Source: an uncultured Acidimicrobiales bacterium (lineage in GTDB: Bacteria; Actinomycetota; Acidimicrobiia; Acidimicrobiales; SZUA-35). Taken from it: a stretch of DNA of 35,956 nucleotides. The stretch is taken from contig CALEWY010000150.1 of the NCBI GenBank assembly GCA_937925335.1, forward strand, positions 1-35,956. The letters run 5' to 3'. The notes under the pieces were generated by a model, which saw nothing but the letters and a program-made list of their open reading frames with translations, was not told the origin of the DNA and did no database searches. Below, in pieces: positions 32,493 to 35,956 of this stretch. How positions within the stretch are numbered: position 1 is the stretch's first letter; each line of letters starts with the position of its first letter. The translations under genes were made by a program, and so were the position numbers.

Positions 32493-33248
32493 GTGAATGA
32501 AGCCAGCGTGACGGTTCCCTTTGATGACGACCTTCGGCGACGCCTCACCGCCAACCTGTCTCGGCTCGACGTGAGAGAGCACGCTCTCGACGGTCGTCGA
32601 CATGCTGCGGTTGGAATCGTGGTTGTCGATAGCGATGCCGAACTTCATGGTGTCGACGACACCGACATCGATCGGATCGAAGACCTCTCGGGTATTCCAG
32701 GGATCGAGGACGTAGCGACGAACGGAACGCTCACGGGAAAGGTGACTGGCACGGCAGGTGGCGCGGCGATCCTGCTCACTCGCCGAGGTTCACACATGTC
32801 AGCCCATGCGCGGCAGTGGGCACTTCCGGGAGGCCGAATCGACGAGGGCGAAACACCCCTGCAGGCTGCGTTTCGCGAAATTCACGAAGAGGTTGGTCTC
32901 GAGCTCGACGAATCGAGCTTGCTCGGCCGTCTGGACGACTACCCGACTCGTTCTGGCTACGTGATCTCACCGTTTGTGTTCTGGGCTGGTGGTGATGTGG
33001 AGCCCGTCGCCAATCCAGATGAGGTTGCGTCGATCCACCGCATCTCGATTCGTGAGCTGGCTCGAGAGGATTCGCCACGGTTTGTCGACATTCCCGAGAG
33101 CGACAGGCCGGTGATTCAGGTGCCGATCGGTGGCGATCTGATTCATGCCCCGACCGGAGCGGTGATGTACCAGTTCCGAGCGGTCGCCTTCGATGGTGAC
33201 ACGGTGCGAGTCGACGAGTTCGAGCAGCCGGTCTTCGCTTGGAAGTAG
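32493..33248 (+). CDS. NUDIX hydrolase (CoA pyrophosphatase-like)
   Basis: 251 residues. The Nudix box is complete: GGRIDEGETPLQAAFREIHEEVGL (about residues 110-133) with the metal-binding REIHEE. The preceding HARQWALPG and the length suggest the NudL-type coenzyme A pyrophosphatase group, though its extra signature is not certain. It would cleave a nucleoside diphosphate linked to another group in the cytoplasm. The N-terminal 70 residues are charged and not family-typical. GTG 32493 is the first start in frame. It is divergent from the SGNH gene with 32 bp between starts and convergent with astB. Confidence 0.87.
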   Translation: MNEASVTVPFDDDLRRRLTANLSRLDVREHALDGRRHAAVGIVVVDSDAELHGVDDTDIDRIEDLSGIPGIEDVATNGTLTGKVTGTAGGAAILLTRRGSHMSAHARQWALPGGRIDEGETPLQAAFREIHEEVGLELDESSLLGRLDDYPTRSGYVISPFVFWAGGDVEPVANPDEVASIHRISIRELAREDSPRFVDIPESDRPVIQVPIGGDLIHAPTGAVMYQFRAVAFDGDTVRVDEFEQPVFAWK

Positions 33249-33272
33249 CAGAGGCTCCTTGAAACGTCCTCG

Positions 33273-34643
33273 CTACTGGAACGGGTAGATCGAACCGAGC
33301 TCGAGGATTGCGGTGAGTTGGTCGAGCGCCGTGAACGTCTCGATCGTCAGAGCGGGGTCGCGGAGATCGTCCGGTCGGAGCTCATCTCGGTAGTGAGCGT
33401 GAACCCAGCCTTCGAGTTCGTCGAGGAGCCCGTGATCGACGAGAACCCGTCCGCTCATCGCTTCTCGTTCTGCCGCCGACAGCGGAACTCGAAGGCGCAG
33501 GCAGGCCGGGCCGCCGCCGTTGCGCATGCTCTGGCGCAGATCGAACGACGTTGCTGTCGCGATTGGATTGGTGGGGTCAGCGACGAGTTGGTCAATGGCC
33601 GTCGCAGTCGCCTGGTTTTCGATTGCATCCGACGGAGCGATGAGCGTCATGGTCGAATCGGGGAGCGTGACCAGCTGTGAGTTGAAGAGATAGGACGAGA
33701 CGGCATCGGCAAGGCTGACATCGTCTCGGCCGATCACGACGGGGATCAGCTCGTGGTCGCCTGACACGCCCCAGGCACGAATGGCGGCAGCGGCCTCGTC
33801 GACCGAGGTGAACGGCGAGCCGTCAGTGTTGGAATAGGCGTCTTGGTGGCAGAGCACGACTCGTTCGTTGACCACGGCGACGACATCGTTGTGGAATGCG
33901 CCCGCATCGATGGCGGCTGGGTTCTGGCGAACGAAGAGGGTGCGATCACCGTCGAGCTGGTGCAGCCGAGCAACGGCTTTGGCCGCGGCGAGGGTTTGGC
34001 GCCTCGGAAAACGGCCGCCTGCCAGCACCGGTTCGTCGGCCGAGCGGCCGTAGATGAAAAGATGTGTCCCTGGACGATCGTGAGCTGGCGCGAGGCGTGA
34101 GTGATTGGCTGCACCCTCGTCACCGAACGCGTCGGTTGGCGGAAGTGGCTCGTGGACGACGAACCGTTCGGGGTCGGCGAAGATCGAACGGAGGGTGGTG
34201 GCGGTCTGCTCAGCCTCGATCGAGCGGTGAGTGTTGGCGACAAGATTCGCCGGTGTGAAGTGAACACGGCCGTCGGCGGAGTCGATCGATGGAGCGACGG
34301 TTGCTGCGTTCGCGGCCCACATCGCCGATGCCGACATGAGGTGGGCGAGCAATTCCGGAGCGGCTGAGGCCGCCTCAGCAAGCGCGTCGCTGGTCGATCC
34401 GCCGAAGCCGAGGGCTCGCAACGTTGGTCCGTGCGGCCGGGCGTGGGGAGGGAGCACACCCTGAACGAGCCCCGTGTTGTGCAGCGCACGCATTTTGGCC
34501 AAGCCTTGCAGCGCGGCGAGCTTTGGGTTCGAAACCGCCCGTGCGTTGCCGGCGGATGCTTGATTGCCGAAGGAGAGCCCGCCGTAGTTGTGCGTGGGTC
34601 CGACGAGTCCGTCGAAGTTGACCTCTCGAACGTCGGCGTTCAC
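33273..34643 (-). CDS. astB: N-succinylarginine dihydrolase
   Basis: 456 residues against about 447 in E. coli. Very strong family blocks: VNFDGLVGPTHNYGGLSFGNQAS at the start, HARPHGPTLRALGFGG, FTPANLVANTHRSIEAEQT, GAFHNDVVAVVNERVVLCHQDA with a catalytic His, and MRNGGGPACLRLRVPL with the catalytic Cys. It converts N2-succinylarginine to N2-succinylornithine, CO2 and two NH3, the second step of the arginine succinyltransferase pathway. GTG 34643 overlaps the astD stop, so astD and astB are one transcript. Confidence 0.96.
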   Translation of the reverse strand: MNADVREVNFDGLVGPTHNYGGLSFGNQASAGNARAVSNPKLAALQGLAKMRALHNTGLVQGVLPPHARPHGPTLRALGFGGSTSDALAEAASAAPELLAHLMSASAMWAANAATVAPSIDSADGRVHFTPANLVANTHRSIEAEQTATTLRSIFADPERFVVHEPLPPTDAFGDEGAANHSRLAPAHDRPGTHLFIYGRSADEPVLAGGRFPRRQTLAAAKAVARLHQLDGDRTLFVRQNPAAIDAGAFHNDVVAVVNERVVLCHQDAYSNTDGSPFTSVDEAAAAIRAWGVSGDHELIPVVIGRDDVSLADAVSSYLFNSQLVTLPDSTMTLIAPSDAIENQATATAIDQLVADPTNPIATATSFDLRQSMRNGGGPACLRLRVPLSAAEREAMSGRVLVDHGLLDELEGWVHAHYRDELRPDDLRDPALTIETFTALDQLTAILELGSIYPFQ

Positions 34644-35956
34644 TTCTTGACCAGACTGGCGACCGGGTGGGAGACATAGTCAGCAGCGTGGAAACCGGCG
34701 GGTCGGTGGTTGCCAGAGGCCCCAACCCCACCAAACGGGGCGGCGCCCGATGCCCCGACGGTGGCGACATTGCGATTCACGATGCCCGCTTCAAGGTGCG
34801 GTTCGAGTTGTTCCCACACCGCATCGTCACCGGTCATCACCGCAGCGGCGAGCCCAAACGAGGTGTTGTTTGCCTCGGCGACGGCCGCGTCAAGCGAGCG
34901 AACTCGGATGATCTGCAGGATCGGCCCGAAGATCTCGTCGTCTGGGCGGTCGGCAACATCGGTGACGTCAACGATGCCGGGGGAGAGGTAGGCAGGTCCG
35001 TCGTCGAGCCGGGCAGCGGTGAGGAGCGATGGGGCTCCCTGATCGATGAAGGATTGCTGTGCTGCGAGAACACGATCAGCAGCGGTTGCGGAGACGACGG
35101 GCCCCATGAACGGCGATTCATCGGGCGGCGCCACGGTCAGGCTCGCGGCGTGAGCGACGACTGCGTCGACGATCGCTTCACCGGATTCATCGTCGCGGAC
35201 GATCAGCCGGCGAGCGCAGGTGCAGCGTTGGCCAGAGGAAAGGAACGCCGATCGAACGATGAGGTCGGCCGCTGCTTGCGGGTCGTCGACTCCCCACGCC
35301 ACGATCGGGTTATTGCCACCGAGTTCCAGGGCGAGCATCACTTCTGGCCGGCCGGCGAGCCGGCGGTGGATCGATCGTCCGGCAGCGACACCTCCGGTGA
35401 ACAAAACCGAGGATGTGCCAGGGTGATCGATGAGCGCCTCAGCGACCTCAACCCCGCCGTGCACGAGGTTGATCACCCCGTCTGGCAGCCCAGCTTCGAC
35501 CCAGAGTTCGACCATGCGCTGCCCGAGGGCGGCGCCCTGCTCGCTCGGTTTGAACACGATGGTGTTTCCAGCGAGGAGTGCCGGGGTGATGTGGCCGTTT
35601 GGTAGGTGCCCTGGGAAGTTGAATGGGCCGAGCACGACCGTTGGGCCGAGCGGCCGGTGTGTTACGTGCAGCGTTCCCGCGGCGAGCTCGCTCGACGTCG
35701 AGCCGGTTCGAGTGTCGCGAGCGGTGATGGAGGTCTCCGCTTTGCCGACCATGGCGTTGATCTCGCCACCGGCATCGTCAACGGTTTTCCCGATCTCGTG
35801 CGCGATCAGCTGTGTCAGCTCGTCTCGGTTCTGCTCGATCAGTTCGGCGAATCGGCGCACGATCTCGTTGCGCTCGTCGTTGGTGGTCAGCCGCCAGGTC
35901 GAGAAGGCCGCGGCTGCAGCCGCAATGGCCGCCCGAGCCTGGGCGACGGAGGCCGC
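34640..35956 (-). CDS. astD: N-succinylglutamate 5-semialdehyde dehydrogenase (5' truncated)
   Basis: 438 residues are visible; the N-terminus lies beyond the window, and the frame is open to its last base. Aldehyde dehydrogenase signatures: GPFNFPGHLPNGHI, the catalytic Glu in LALELGGNNP and the catalytic Cys in SSGQRCTCARRLIV; the GHLPNGHI segment is typical of AstD. It oxidises succinylglutamate semialdehyde to succinylglutamate with NAD(P). A GTG at 35860 is an internal codon, not the start: 32 more in-frame codons upstream have AstD-like content (AAFSTWRLTTNDER). The other ast genes are expected upstream on this strand, outside the window. Confidence 0.95.
   Translation of the reverse strand, partial: AASVAQARAAIAAAAAAFSTWRLTTNDERNEIVRRFAELIEQNRDELTQLIAHEIGKTVDDAGGEINAMVGKAETSITARDTRTGSTSSELAAGTLHVTHRPLGPTVVLGPFNFPGHLPNGHITPALLAGNTIVFKPSEQGAALGQRMVELWVEAGLPDGVINLVHGGVEVAEALIDHPGTSSVLFTGGVAAGRSIHRRLAGRPEVMLALELGGNNPIVAWGVDDPQAAADLIVRSAFLSSGQRCTCARRLIVRDDESGEAIVDAVVAHAASLTVAPPDESPFMGPVVSATAADRVLAAQQSFIDQGAPSLLTAARLDDGPAYLSPGIVDVTDVADRPDDEIFGPILQIIRVRSLDAAVAEANNTSFGLAAAVMTGDDAVWEQLEPHLEAGIVNRNVATVGASGAAPFGGVGASGNHRPAGFHAADYVSHPVASLVKK

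Overview
The window is high-GC, densely coded DNA from a chromosome that looks actinobacterial. The evidence is many GTG/TTG starts, four-base stop/start overlaps, a HelD-type helicase, a geranylgeranyl-reductase-family flavoprotein, secreted DUF4214 proteins and a repeated leaderless promoter pattern (TANNNT followed about 6 nt later by ATG or GTG). An Acidimicrobiia-like marine or soil actinobacterium is my best guess, but it rests on gene style only. No gene-free stretch exceeds 300 bases. I saw no insertion sequence, prophage or CRISPR array.

Layout. 1-2553: tail of a CO-dehydrogenase-type maturation cluster (XdhC-family protein with a YHS tail, CoxD-like MoxR ATPase, CoxE-like VWA protein). 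2577-7173: a tightly coupled five-gene operon encoding a secreted DUF4214 protein, a MauE-like membrane redox protein, a MauD/TlpA-like thioredoxin-fold protein, a Tat-exported cysteine-rich protein resembling the methylamine dehydrogenase light chain fused to a cell-wall-binding-like region, and a polytopic membrane protein whose frame is interrupted by one in-frame TGA. 7198-12040: metabolic genes (FMN hydroxy-acid dehydrogenase, FolD, MFS transporter, nitroreductase, acyl-CoA thioesterase II). 12067-17242: a large DUF4132 protein, a MerR regulator with a classical long-spacer promoter, a rhodanese and a small membrane protein. 17246-20699: ECF sigma factor with two downstream extracytoplasmic propeller-like proteins. 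20778-28914: EngB, a dehydrogenase-like protein, a GGDEF/degenerate-EAL protein, a GATase-fold protein, a PhyH dioxygenase, HelD and shikimate kinase. 28921-33248: a GGR-family flavoprotein, FKBP, orphan Flp pilin, tRNA-Gly, an SGNH/DUF4214 secreted protein and a NUDIX hydrolase. 33273-35956: astB and partial astD of arginine catabolism.

The most exciting signal is the 2577-7173 operon. Its last gene reads ATG 5794 (one base after the preceding stop) through 23 codons to TGA 5863-5865 and then continues in the same frame to 7173. The TGA falls in a Ser-Pro-(TGA)-Gly context after a first membrane helix, where CcdA/DsbD-like thiol transporters carry a redox cysteine as Ser/Thr-Pro-Cys. A strong hairpin with a G at the start of its loop begins 26 nt downstream. 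I read this as a probable selenocysteine codon in an undescribed envelope thiol-redox system built from Mau-like parts but lacking the catalytic heavy chain and MauG. The alternatives are a nonsense mutation, a sequencing error, or a start at ATG 5890.
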